A program made the translations under genes and the position numbers. From positions 1 through 55,420 of the forward strand of contig NZ_JASFDV010000041.1 of assembly GCF_030766825.1 (NCBI RefSeq): a DNA stretch of 55,420 bases, written 5' to 3'. The notes under the pieces were generated by a model. It made no database searches and was not told where the DNA came from. It saw nothing but the letters and a program-made list of their open reading frames with translations. The DNA is from Nocardiopsis sp. CC223A (lineage in GTDB: Bacteria > Actinomycetota > Actinomycetes > Streptosporangiales > Streptosporangiaceae). This document shows positions 16,346 through 24,479 of the stretch, piece after piece. Within the stretch, counting starts at the first letter, position 1. Each line of letters opens with the position of its first letter.

Positions 16346-16419
16346 CGTCCGCTCCCCTCCCGGCCCGGTGGCCGGCCGTGTTCTCCGCCGGGGCTCCTCC
16401 CCGCTCACCGATGTACGGT

Positions 16420-16431
16420 ATTCCATGGAAT
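16420..16431. promoter_or_regulatory. Perfect palindrome ATTCCATGGAAT, candidate ArsR operator
   Basis: A 12-bp perfect palindrome 29 bp before the ArsR-rhodanese start, in the shared divergent promoter. A looser partial repeat follows at once (ATGGAACAT). Regulation of both genes by the adjacent ArsR protein is inferred from position. Confidence 0.5.
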
Positions 16432-16459
16432 GATGGAACATCAAGGTGAGGTGACCGGA

Positions 16460-17104
16460 GTGGACAAGGCCGATCTCTACGAGGCCATCGCGCGCACCGG
16501 CGGGGCCCTGGCCCACGGCAAGCGCCTGGAGATCCTGGAGCTGCTGGCCCAGGGCGAGCGCCCGGTCCAGGACCTGGCCACCGCCGCGGACCTGAAGCTG
16601 ACCACCGCGTCCGCGCATCTCCAGACCCTGCGCCGGGCCGGGCTGGTGTCCGTGCGCGGCGAGGGCACCCGCAGCTACTACCGGCTGGCCGGGGACGACG
16701 TGGCCTCCCTGCTGTCGCTGCTGGGCACGGTCGCCGAGGCGCGCAGCGCGAACGTGGCGGCGGTCCGCCGTTCCTACCTGGACCACGACGGGATCCGGCT
16801 GGTGGGCCGCCGGGAGCTGCTGGCAGCGGCCGCGGACGGGTCCGCCCTCGTGCTGGACGTGCGCCCCGAGGCCGAGTACGCCGCGGGCCACATCCCCGGG
16901 GCCGTCTCCATCCCCCTGCGGGAGCTGGCCGACCGCCTGGCGGAGCTGCCCGCGGAGGTGGAGGTCGTCGCCTACTGCCGCGGCCGCCACTGCGTGCTCT
17001 CCTACGACGCCGTGCGCCTGCTCACCGCCCGCGGCCGCCGCGCCGCGCTGCTGGACGAGGGCATCGTGGAATGGCGCTCGGCGGGCCTGCCCCTCGCCCT
17101 CTGA
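16460..17104 (+). CDS. ArsR-family regulator fused to a rhodanese domain
   Basis: 214 residues from the GTG at 16460, chosen for GAGGTGA seven bases upstream; an in-frame ATG lies 30 bases earlier. An ArsR winged helix spans about 5-95 (LAHGKRLEILELLAQGERPV, TTASAHLQTLRRAGLVSVRGEGTRSYYRL). The rhodanese domain spans about 115-212 (ALVLDVRPEAEYAAGHIPGA), with the active-site loop CRGRHC and C at about 173. A catalytic Cys inside a regulator suggests sensing of sulfane sulfur, persulfide or thiol stress. It is divergent from a methyltransferase with a palindromic candidate operator between. Confidence 0.92.
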   Translation: MDKADLYEAIARTGGALAHGKRLEILELLAQGERPVQDLATAADLKLTTASAHLQTLRRAGLVSVRGEGTRSYYRLAGDDVASLLSLLGTVAEARSANVAAVRRSYLDHDGIRLVGRRELLAAAADGSALVLDVRPEAEYAAGHIPGAVSIPLRELADRLAELPAEVEVVAYCRGRHCVLSYDAVRLLTARGRRAALLDEGIVEWRSAGLPLAL

Positions 17105-17195
17105 CCCCGGCCGCCCGTACCTCAGGGCCCGACCGCGAACACCCCGGCCGCCCCGGCACCCGGCCCGCGGGGGCGACCGCACCCGCGCACCGGGC

Positions 17196-17885
17196 TCACC
17201 CGTACACGGCGAGGACGGCGACCATCACCGAGGCGTTCCACAGCGCGTGGGCGATCACGGGCGCGGTCAGCCGCCCGGTGTACAGGAACAGGGCGGTGTA
17301 GACCGATCCCGCCAGGACGATGGCGATGACGTCGGGCGCCGAGGTGGGAAGGTGCAGCACGGCGAAGAGCACCACGGAGACGGCCGCCGCCGCGTACAGC
17401 GCGGTCCTGCGGCGGGCGAAGAAGCGGGGTACCACGCCCAGCAGGAACCCGCGGAAGTAGAGCTCCTCGGCGATCCCCCCTCCCACGACGCCGAGCACGA
17501 ACGTGGCCGCGAGGGCCGCGACCCCCGCCGAGGCCATGGACAGCACCTCCTGGACTCCGGGGTTGAGGGCTCCCCCGGCGGCGGGGATGAGGACGCCGAC
17601 CTCCAACAGCAGGCGCGGAGGCACCGTGGCCGCCCCGAGCAGGGCGTCACGCGCCCATGAGCGCGTCGTCAGTCCGAGCGCCTCCCGGCCCAGGCCGTTG
17701 CGCCGCAGCCACCAGAGGACCAGTGCTCCCGCGAGGGCGAGTTCGACGAGGGCGAGCAGGACGAGGGCGGATGGCGGCGGCGGGGTCGGAGCCAGCATCC
17801 CCACCGCCAGCGGTGGGGCGACGAAGCACAGCAGTGCTCCGGTGAGGAAGACGGCGGACGTGCGTACGGGGGCCGTGGTGCTCAA
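17196..17885 (-). CDS. CPBP-family intramembrane metalloprotease
   Basis: About 229 residues with six to eight membrane helices. The CPBP (Abi) motifs are present: EELYFRGFL (motif 1, EExxxR), FAVLHLP (motif 2 His) and the last-helix HALWN. I favour the TTG at 17883-17885, with GAGG six bases upstream; a GTG at 17930 in frame has no ribosome site and would run into the operator-like repeat. CPBP proteases mature peptides or cleave membrane proteins, for example in self-immunity to bacteriocins. It faces a DUF2975 membrane protein across a repeat-rich promoter. Confidence 0.85.
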   Translation of the reverse strand: MSTTAPVRTSAVFLTGALLCFVAPPLAVGMLAPTPPPPSALVLLALVELALAGALVLWWLRRNGLGREALGLTTRSWARDALLGAATVPPRLLLEVGVLIPAAGGALNPGVQEVLSMASAGVAALAATFVLGVVGGGIAEELYFRGFLLGVVPRFFARRRTALYAAAAVSVVLFAVLHLPTSAPDVIAIVLAGSVYTALFLYTGRLTAPVIAHALWNASVMVAVLAVYG

Positions 17886-17932
17886 GCGTGACCTCGGGGA
17901 GTCGGGCGGAACGGCTGGACGCCTTCCCACGG

Positions 17933-17979
17933 ATATCGATTATCGATACACTAAGCGCCAAGCTTATCGTTTGTCGATA
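17933..17979. promoter_or_regulatory. Repeated TATCGATA-type operator boxes
   Basis: The divergent gap contains ATATCGATTATCGATA (17933-17948, palindromic about a central base) and TTATCGTTTGTCGATA (about 17964-17979). Two similar AT-rich boxes 30 bp apart in otherwise GC-rich DNA look like paired binding sites for one dimeric regulator. Which protein binds is unknown; no regulator gene is adjacent. Confidence 0.5.
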
Positions 17980-18008
17980 TGCGTGAGCCGAAAGTGGTGA
18001 GGTCTCCC

Positions 18009-18581
18009 GTGAACTTCGTACGCCGACACCTTCCCGAGTGGGTCGCCCTCGCGACGGCCGCCGCCGGGGTCCTCCTCGCGTGCTTCGCGGGGATCGGATC
18101 GCTGGTCGCCGACAATCTGCTCGTCCCTGTCACCGTCGCGGAGGCCGCCGGGGGTTCCTACGATCTCGTCGGCCCGGCCGAGACGACCCTGCGCATCGCG
18201 GCGCCGACCGCGGCGGAGCGGCTGTGGGCGTTCGCCCCCTCGCTGGTGCAGGCCGTCCAGGCGGCGGTGGTCGGGCTGCTGCTGTTCCGCGTGGCGAGAA
18301 CGCTGCGCACCGGAGACCCCTTCGCCCCCGTCAACGCCGTGCGCGTCCTGGTGTGCGCGGTCGTGGTGCTGGCGGGCGGTCTGCTGGCGTCGGCACTGCG
18401 CGCGCTGGGGCACCGGGCGGTCGTGGAGGGCGCCGCCGGGGCCTCCCCGGGGACCCCTCCCCTGGAACCGGTGGTCGACCTGCCCGTGGTCGCCATGGTG
18501 CTCGGCATCGGGCTGGCGGCCGCAGGGGGGTTCCTCCGCCGCGGGGCGGTGCTGCGCGAGGACGTGCGGGGGCTGGTCTGA
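18009..18581 (+). CDS. DUF2975 membrane protein
   Basis: 190 residues from the GTG at 18009 (GGTGAGG six bases upstream; an earlier in-frame ATG at 17979 lacks one). Four membrane helices lie at about 15-40, 75-98, 115-140 and 165-185. The spacing and the RVARTLRTGDPFAPVNAVRVLV block between helices 2 and 3 are typical of DUF2975. In most genomes this family is followed directly by a small YozG-type helix-turn-helix gene; here the next gene is convergent and no such partner is present. Function unknown. It shares its promoter region with the CPBP protease. Confidence 0.8.
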   Translation: MNFVRRHLPEWVALATAAAGVLLACFAGIGSLVADNLLVPVTVAEAAGGSYDLVGPAETTLRIAAPTAAERLWAFAPSLVQAVQAAVVGLLLFRVARTLRTGDPFAPVNAVRVLVCAVVVLAGGLLASALRALGHRAVVEGAAGASPGTPPLEPVVDLPVVAMVLGIGLAAAGGFLRRGAVLREDVRGLV

Positions 18582-18612
18582 CATCCCCGGCCGGAACCGC
18601 CCCGGAACGGAG

Positions 18613-18650
18613 GCGGGGCCCGGGCCGCGCGGGAGCGGTCCGGGCCCCGC
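18613..18650. terminator. Bidirectional hairpin terminator
   Basis: Perfect 11-bp stem GCGGGGCCCGG / CCGGGCCCCGC with a 16-nt loop, between the convergent DUF2975 (stop 18581) and LPMO (stop 18666) genes. Confidence 0.8.
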
Positions 18651-18665
18651 TGTCGGGGTCGGGGG

Positions 18666-19742
18666 TCAGGCGTCGGGTCCGCACTCCGGGAGGGGTGCGA
18701 TGTTCACGCCGCCCGGGTGGTCCGCCGTGAACCCGAAGCTCGTGCTCTCGCCCGGGTCCAGCAGGCTGTTGTGCGGCAGGTTGCGCACCTCGTAGTGCGC
18801 CCCGTGGTTCACGACCGCGCCGTTCCACAGGCTGGAGACGGTCTGGCCGTTGGCGAACACCCAGTCCACCATCCAGCCGTCGACGCCCTCCTCACCGGCG
18901 GTCAGCTCCACCTCGGCCTGGAAGCCGCCGGACCACTCGTTGACGATCCGGTACTCGGCCGTGCAGTACTCGCCCTCGGGCGGGTCCGTGGGGTCCGGGG
19001 TGGGGTCCGGCGGGTCGGTGGGGTCCGGCGGATCGGTCGGGTCCGGCGGATCGGTCGGGCCGCCGTCGCCTTCGAACACCACGTCGGAGCAGTTGTAGAA
19101 CGCCTCCGGGCTGTCCGAGCGCTCCCACACCGAGTAGATGATGTGGCGTCCCGACCGGTCGGGCAGGTCCACGTCCCAGTAGTACTCGGCCCCCGCCTCT
19201 CCGCCGCTGCGCAGCGGCGGGTCGACGGCCGTGTCGATCAGCTCCAGGTCGTCCCAGGTCAGAGGCTGGTTCGGGTCCCAGCCAGGCTTGGTGACGTAGG
19301 TGAAGAACGACCCCGGGTGCGGGGCCCAGGCGTTGTGGAGGAACTCCACGGTGGTGCCGGCCTCCAGGGTCGTGGACGGCCAGTCGTCGCGGGCGGCGTT
19401 GAACGCGCTGAACTGCTCGGTGGGCCCGCACAGCTCGCCGTCGGCGACGAACTCGCGGTGCCGGCCGTCGGAGTCGGAGATGAGGTTGCCGAACCAGTTC
19501 CAGTAGGCGTAGTCGCCGCCCTCGGCGAGCGCGTCCACGCACGCCGGGTTGGTGGGTGCCAGCGCGCCGCCGGAGCTGCCGCCGGTGGCGTCCTGGAAGC
19601 AGGCGTAGGTGCGGGAGGCGGGGTAGGTGAACGCGCCGTGCGCCTGGGCGGGCTCGGGCGCGATCACCACCGAGTAGCCGACGGCGAGCGCGCCGAGCGC
19701 CACCCCGGCGGTCAGCAGGTTGCGGGTGCGGGTCCTTTCCAT
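18666..19742 (-). CDS. AA10 lytic polysaccharide monooxygenase with CBM2
   Basis: 358 residues. The signal peptide ends AQA|HGAF, so mature His35 is the N-terminal half of the copper histidine brace; the second His is H142 in NAWAPHPGSF. The AA10 domain runs to about residue 225, with FTYVTKPGWDPNQPLTWDDL and a final YSVWERSDSPEAFYNCSDV, typical of cellulose-active members. A Pro-Thr-Asp-Pro linker follows, then a CBM2 (about 255-355; YCTAEYRIVNEWSGGFQAEV, GWMVDWVFANGQTVSSLWN). It cleaves crystalline cellulose or chitin by oxidation, helping the cellulases upstream. It is last in the four-gene block. Confidence 0.95.
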   Translation of the reverse strand: MERTRTRNLLTAGVALGALAVGYSVVIAPEPAQAHGAFTYPASRTYACFQDATGGSSGGALAPTNPACVDALAEGGDYAYWNWFGNLISDSDGRHREFVADGELCGPTEQFSAFNAARDDWPSTTLEAGTTVEFLHNAWAPHPGSFFTYVTKPGWDPNQPLTWDDLELIDTAVDPPLRSGGEAGAEYYWDVDLPDRSGRHIIYSVWERSDSPEAFYNCSDVVFEGDGGPTDPPDPTDPPDPTDPPDPTPDPTDPPEGEYCTAEYRIVNEWSGGFQAEVELTAGEEGVDGWMVDWVFANGQTVSSLWNGAVVNHGAHYEVRNLPHNSLLDPGESTSFGFTADHPGGVNIAPLPECGPDA

Positions 19743-19877
19743 TGCGGTGTTCCTTCCTTTCGGGTGGGGGGAGTCCCGGCCGGGCGGGCGCCCGGCCGGT
19801 CAGGCCGCGGCGCACGCCGGGTCGGGTCGGAGGCCCCGGGGGCCGGGTGGAGGAGGCCCGGCCCCCGGGACGCCGGG

Positions 19878-19912
19878 CCCGGGGCACCCGTGGTGGGGAG
19901 CGGGGCCCCGGG
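19878..19912 (-). terminator. Hairpin after the GH10 gene
   Basis: 8-bp stem CCCGGGGC / GCCCCGGG with a 19-nt loop, just past the GH10 stop on the minus strand and before the LPMO gene. Confidence 0.55.
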
Positions 19913-19926
19913 GGTCTCGGGGCCGG

Positions 19927-21321
19927 TCAGTCGCAGGCGGTGCCGTTCAGCTCGAAGGCGTCGGGTGTGTCCACCTGTCCCTGGTGCGTGATCTGGAACC
20001 CGAACGTCGCGCTGCCGCCGGGCGGCAGCGTCCGGTTCCACGACACGCCCTCGGCGGTGACCGTGCTCCCCGTCCGGGTGACGGTGGCGTTCCAGGCCGA
20101 GGTGACCTGCTGGCCTGTGGGCGAGGTCCAGGCCAGGCTCCAGCCGTCGACGGTGGCGGACCCGGTGTTGCGGACGGTCACGTTGATGACGGCGCCCTGG
20201 TTCCACTGGTCGCTCACGGTGTAGGTCACCGCGCAGGACCCGTCGGGGTCGGGGTCCGGCCCGGGTCCGGGGTCCCCGTCGCCGCCCAGGGCCTCGTGCA
20301 TCGCCCAGTAGGCGGGCTTGGTGTCGTACTGGTGGTCGTAGGGCAGCGCGTCGCCCTGTCCGGGGAACACGTCGGGGATCCAGGAGTTGGCGTCGCCCAC
20401 GCCCCATACGGTGACCCCGCCGCAGCCGTCCACGGCCATGCACGCCTGGAACACGCGCGTGTAGTCGGCGGCCTGCGCCTGGAGCTGCTGCTCCGAGGCC
20501 GGGGTGGTGGTGCGGATGTCCAGCTCGGTGACGACCACCTCCAGGCCCAGGTCCGCGAACCGCTGGATGTTGGCCTGCATGCTGGACGGCACCTGGCCGA
20601 CGATGAGGTGGGACTGGAGGCCGACGCCGTGCAGCGGCACGCCCCGGGCGACCAGCGAGGACGCGAGACGGTAGAGGCCGTCGCTCTTGGCGTTGATCCC
20701 CTCGACGTTGTAGTCGTTGATGAACAGGCGCGCGTCGGGGTCGGCCGCGTGCGCCATCTCCAGCGAGGTGGCGATGTAGTCCTCGCCCAGGGTCCGGTGG
20801 AAGACCGAGTCCCGGAAGGTCCCGTCCTCGTTGAACGCCTCGTTCACGACGTCCCAGTGGCTGATGTCGTCGGCGTAGCGGTTCACGACCGTGGAGATGT
20901 GGTCTTCCATCACCCCCTCCAGCTCGGGGGCGCTGAACCCGCCGTCGGCCACCCAGGACGGCAGCTGGCTGTGCCAGACCAGGGTGTGGCCGTAGACGTC
21001 CTGGCCGTTGGCCCGGGCGAAGTCCACCAGGCGGTCGGCGCCGCTCCAGTTGAACTGCCCGCGCTGGGGCTGGACGCTCTCCCACTTGAGCTCGTTCTCG
21101 TGGGTGACGGAGTTGTACTGCTCGGCGGCGATCTCGGCATAGCGGGCGTTGTCGAGCAGGTGGGCGGAGACCGCCACGCCCATGCGCAGGCCGTGCCGGT
21201 CCGCGAGGTCGCGCAGCGGCGGGTCCTCGGCCTGGGCCGGTGACCCGGCCGACAGGGCCAGGGCGAGGGCGAGCACCGGGGCGAGGAACCTCGCCGTGCG
21301 GCGCCGCGTGGTCGTCTTCAT
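19927..21321 (-). CDS. GH10 endo-1,4-beta-xylanase with CBM2
   Basis: 464 residues with an N-terminal signal (about 1-31, SAGSPAQA|E). The GH10 barrel spans about 32-345: acid/base E161 in HWDVVNEAF, nucleophile E266 in VVVTELDIRTTT, plus NSVTHENELKWE, GHTLVWHSQLP and the closing VWGVGDANSW. A short Gly-Pro-Asp linker leads to a CBM2 (about 363-464) bounded by C365 and C463. It cleaves the xylan backbone outside the cell, and the binding module anchors it to cellulose. The length and domain order match Thermobifida and Streptomyces CBM2 xylanases. No CelR-type box lies directly upstream. Confidence 0.95.
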   Translation of the reverse strand: MKTTTRRRTARFLAPVLALALALSAGSPAQAEDPPLRDLADRHGLRMGVAVSAHLLDNARYAEIAAEQYNSVTHENELKWESVQPQRGQFNWSGADRLVDFARANGQDVYGHTLVWHSQLPSWVADGGFSAPELEGVMEDHISTVVNRYADDISHWDVVNEAFNEDGTFRDSVFHRTLGEDYIATSLEMAHAADPDARLFINDYNVEGINAKSDGLYRLASSLVARGVPLHGVGLQSHLIVGQVPSSMQANIQRFADLGLEVVVTELDIRTTTPASEQQLQAQAADYTRVFQACMAVDGCGGVTVWGVGDANSWIPDVFPGQGDALPYDHQYDTKPAYWAMHEALGGDGDPGPGPDPDPDGSCAVTYTVSDQWNQGAVINVTVRNTGSATVDGWSLAWTSPTGQQVTSAWNATVTRTGSTVTAEGVSWNRTLPPGGSATFGFQITHQGQVDTPDAFELNGTACD

Positions 21322-21480
21322 CGGTCGCTCCTTGGATCGGCGGGAACTCGGGTCGGAGGGAACCCGGGAGGGGTCGGACGGGTGGAGGGGAAGCGGACGG
21401 GAAGGGGCCCTGCGGCCCCGTGCCCCGGGAGGGGCGGGGAGGAACCGGGGACAGGCCCGGCCCCTCCCCCGCCCGGATCC

Positions 21481-21524
21481 CGCGGCGGCCGCGCTCGGGC
21501 GGCCGAGCGGCGACGGCCGCCGCG
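21481..21524 (-). terminator. Two-tier hairpin after the GH48 gene
   Basis: Outer stem CGCGGCGGCCG / CGGCCGCCGCG (11 bp) encloses an inner stem CGCTCGG / CCGAGCG. It sits immediately downstream of the GH48 stop at 21542. Confidence 0.75.
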
Positions 21525-21541
21525 GGGGTCGGGAGGGCGGC

Positions 21542-24202
21542 TCAGCCGAACAGCTCCCCGTGGACCGCCAGCGCGGTCGCCACGTCCACCTGCGCCCAGA
21601 AGCGGTGGTAGGTGAACTCGGGGGCCGGACCGCCGTCCAGGTACGCCTGGACCTTCGGCCAGTCGGGGTCGTCCTCGTAGAAGGAGCGGATGGACGCGAA
21701 CGTGGAGTCGGAGTCGATCACGTCGCCGTTGGGCATGGTCCCGGTCCAGCCGTCGGGGACGTACACGCCGCCGTCGGGCGACTCGTACGGGTCGTCGAAC
21801 CGCTGGTAGTCGGCCCGCACCTCGGGCACCGCCACACCCAGGTCGTCCTGGTGGTGCAGCAGCGACTCCAGCAGGCCCTCGGCGACCTCCCGCACCTCCG
21901 CGTCGCCGGTGGCGGCGGCGTAGTGCAGGAGGGTCTTGGCCAGCCCGGCGGCGATGCCGACGTCCTGGTTGTGCGAGACGACCTCGACCCGCAGGTCGGG
22001 GTTGCCGGTGGGGGTGCCGGTCCAGGTGTCGGGGGCGCCGCTCCACTCCATGTCGGCGGGGACGGCGAACTCGCCGTCGGCGCCGACCGTGGTGTTGGCG
22101 ACGGCCCAGGGCACCCACGCGTCGAGGATCTCCCCGGCGCGCTCGTCGCCGGTGATGCGGTGGTACTCGGCGACGCGTTCCATGTCCCACACCTGGAACC
22201 CGAACCACCGGTTGGACGGCGGGTCGTGCCAGACGGGCTTCTCGTCGTAGAACATCCCGTAGAAGGTCGGGGTCCCGGCGGGCGGCTGCCCGTAGTCGCC
22301 CTCCCAGCTGTTGGTGGCGCCGCCGGCGATGCCGCCGTCGGCGGACTGGAGCCACTGGAGGAACTCCAGCTGCCGGTCGAGGCTGGTGCCCCAGTCGTCG
22401 GCGCCGGTGGGCGACTCGGGGGTGAGGGCGTCGACCTCGGAGAGGGCGTAGGCGGCCATCACGTTCTGGTAGCCCTGGTGGGCGGAGGAGCCGCCGATGC
22501 GCCAGGCCCAGGGGAACTCGGCGCTCTCCAGGGCGCCGCCCCAGGCGTAGTACCAGGACATCAGGTAGTGCGCGGAGTCCCTGCCGCCGCCGGGGGCGCA
22601 GGTCTGGGGTCCGACGCAGTCGCCGATCTCCTTGAAGTACTTGTCGAACATGGCGTAGCGCAGGTAGTCGCCCATGCGGGCGGCGTCGGCGACGCTGTCG
22701 GCGATGGCGCCCTCGTTGCCCTGCTCGCTCGCCCAGGTGTGCGCCTGGTAGGCGACCTGGACGGCGCGCGCGTCGGCGTCGGGGGCGTTGGTGTAGCGCC
22801 ACTGCTCCGAGTAGTTGGAGTCGTCGGTGAACAGGTCCAGGTACCCGTTGGCGCCGCCGTGCTCGAACGTGTCGCAGGAGGGGTGCGGGACGGTCTCCCA
22901 CACCGACTCGTCGGAGCCGCGCTGGAACGTGTTGATGTAGCCGGGGGCGTCGTCGGTGCCGTCGCCGCAGAACCCGAACCCGTAGGTGTTGTCCACGTCC
23001 AGCAGCCAGTGCATGCCGTAGACCTCGTCGGTCCCGTAGGTGCTGCTCAGCTCGTTCGCCAGCGGGTCGGAGCCGACCTGCACGCCCTGGTCGAGCGGCA
23101 TCGGGTAGTCCGCGGGGTCGGTGGACTCGGGGATGTAGGTGGCGGGCGAGGACGGGTCGTAGGAGGCGTTGGTGGGCTGGTCTTCGGTGCCCGGGATGAT
23201 GAACGCCTCCATGGAGGCCCAGGCGGCGTTGAAGGGCTCCCAGTCTCCGGTGACGCGGCCGTAGGTGGCCTCCAGCCACAGGTAGTAGCTGTACGCCTCG
23301 GAGGTGGTGGCGTGCCCGTGGTCGGGCGCCTCCACGATCAGGGTCTCGACGGAGTGGTACGGGACCAGCAGGCCGTCGAACTCCCGGAAGTACCCGTTGG
23401 CGGGGTCCTTGATCTTGTCGTACTGCTCCAGGAACTCGGCCTCGTACTCGTTGGCGGCGCCGGAGCGCTCCCGCACGGTGACGGTCACGGGGTCGTAGCC
23501 GTCGGCGGCCACGGTGAACTCGGCCTGCGCGGGTTCGCCCCCGCCGTCCCCGGAGGAGGCGACGGTGACCTGCCGGGCCTCGTCCCAGTCGTCGGCGGTG
23601 AAGGTGAGTTCGCCCCCGGCGGTGACGGCGAGGGTGTCGGAGCCGGAGGTGCGCTCGACGGCCACCGCCACGTCGTCCTCGGGGGCGGCGGACAGGTGGA
23701 CGTCGAAGGCGGCCGAGCCGCCCGGGTCCACGGCCAGGCTCGTCGGGGAGACGACGATCTCGCCGTCCTCCGGTCCGGGTTCCTCGCCGCCGTCCTCACA
23801 GGAGGTCCCGTTGAGGGTGAACGCGGTGGGGGCGGCCCCGGAGCCGGTGCCCTGGAAGCCGAAGGCGGCGCTCTGGCCGGTGCCGAGCCCGGGCGCCCAG
23901 GCGGGGGCGTCGGCGGTGACCGAGGCGCCGGACTGGGTGACGGTGGCGTTCCAGGCGTTGGTGATCTGCTGGCTGCCGGGGAAGTCCCAGCCCAGGCTCC
24001 AGGGGGAGACCTCGGGGCCGTGGTTGGTGAGGGTGACGTCGGCGGTGAAGCCGCTCCCCCAGTCGTTGGTGACGGTGTAGTCGACCGTGCAGAGCGGGTC
24101 GGCGTGGGCGGATGCGGTCGGCAGCAGGGCGGTGACCAGCGCGGTCGCCGCCAGCAGCGGAAGCGGTCTGCGCCATCGGCGGCGCGTGCGGGGGGTGGAC
24201 AC
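21542..24202 (-). CDS. GH48 processive cellobiohydrolase with N-terminal CBM2
   Basis: 886 residues from the GTG at 24200-24202, chosen because AGGAGAG lies seven bases upstream. Order: signal (about 1-36), CBM2 (about 37-138, CTVDYTVTNDWGSGFTADVT), an Ig-like or Calx-beta-like beta-sandwich (about 150-245; VSPTSLAVDPGG, LTFTADDWDEARQVTV), then GH48 (about 255-886). The catalytic region shows NEYEAEFLEQYDKIKDP, then VEAPDHGHATTSEAYSYYLW, whose TSE glutamate is the likely acid. It releases cellobiose from cellulose chain ends and pairs with the GH6 enzyme that attacks the opposite end. Architecture resembles Thermobifida Cel48A, which has a fibronectin-type linker module. Confidence 0.95.
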   Translation of the reverse strand: MSTPRTRRRWRRPLPLLAATALVTALLPTASAHADPLCTVDYTVTNDWGSGFTADVTLTNHGPEVSPWSLGWDFPGSQQITNAWNATVTQSGASVTADAPAWAPGLGTGQSAAFGFQGTGSGAAPTAFTLNGTSCEDGGEEPGPEDGEIVVSPTSLAVDPGGSAAFDVHLSAAPEDDVAVAVERTSGSDTLAVTAGGELTFTADDWDEARQVTVASSGDGGGEPAQAEFTVAADGYDPVTVTVRERSGAANEYEAEFLEQYDKIKDPANGYFREFDGLLVPYHSVETLIVEAPDHGHATTSEAYSYYLWLEATYGRVTGDWEPFNAAWASMEAFIIPGTEDQPTNASYDPSSPATYIPESTDPADYPMPLDQGVQVGSDPLANELSSTYGTDEVYGMHWLLDVDNTYGFGFCGDGTDDAPGYINTFQRGSDESVWETVPHPSCDTFEHGGANGYLDLFTDDSNYSEQWRYTNAPDADARAVQVAYQAHTWASEQGNEGAIADSVADAARMGDYLRYAMFDKYFKEIGDCVGPQTCAPGGGRDSAHYLMSWYYAWGGALESAEFPWAWRIGGSSAHQGYQNVMAAYALSEVDALTPESPTGADDWGTSLDRQLEFLQWLQSADGGIAGGATNSWEGDYGQPPAGTPTFYGMFYDEKPVWHDPPSNRWFGFQVWDMERVAEYHRITGDERAGEILDAWVPWAVANTTVGADGEFAVPADMEWSGAPDTWTGTPTGNPDLRVEVVSHNQDVGIAAGLAKTLLHYAAATGDAEVREVAEGLLESLLHHQDDLGVAVPEVRADYQRFDDPYESPDGGVYVPDGWTGTMPNGDVIDSDSTFASIRSFYEDDPDWPKVQAYLDGGPAPEFTYHRFWAQVDVATALAVHGELFG

Positions 24203-24444
24203 GTGCGTCTCTCCTGGGTGGGGTCCCCCTCGCCGGGCCCTGGTGCGGGAGCGCGAGCGGGCATGGCGGAGCCACGCCACCCGCAGGGGCGGGACGGGGG
24301 TTCGGGTGGTGTGGTGGCCGGGCGGGGGCCTGACAGGGTCCCCGCCCGGCGGCCGGTCCCCGAGAGGCGGGGGGACCGGTCGGGTCCGGCGGCCCCGGGC
24401 GGTGTGCGTCCGCTCGGTGTGCCCGGGGGCGCCGGGGTCTGGGG

Positions 24445-24472
24445 CGGTCACCGGCCGCGGGGCCGGTGACCG
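24445..24472 (-). terminator. Strong hairpin between the GH6 and GH48 genes
   Basis: Perfect 12-bp stem CGGTCACCGGCC / GGCCGGTGACCG with a GCGG loop, ending eight bases from the GH6 stop. Confidence 0.8.
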
Positions 24473-24479
24473 CGTCCGG

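Noticed and set aside
24230..24300. A third CelR box ahead of GH48 (GCGGGAGCGCGAGCGGGC)
   Set aside because: Only the left half matches; the right half lacks CTCCCA, so the palindrome is lost.
21149..24469. A plus-strand open frame of 1,106 codons
   Set aside because: It lies opposite the GH48 and GH10 genes, is Gly/Val-rich and low-complexity, and has no ribosome site. It is the usual opposite-strand shadow in very GC-rich coding DNA.
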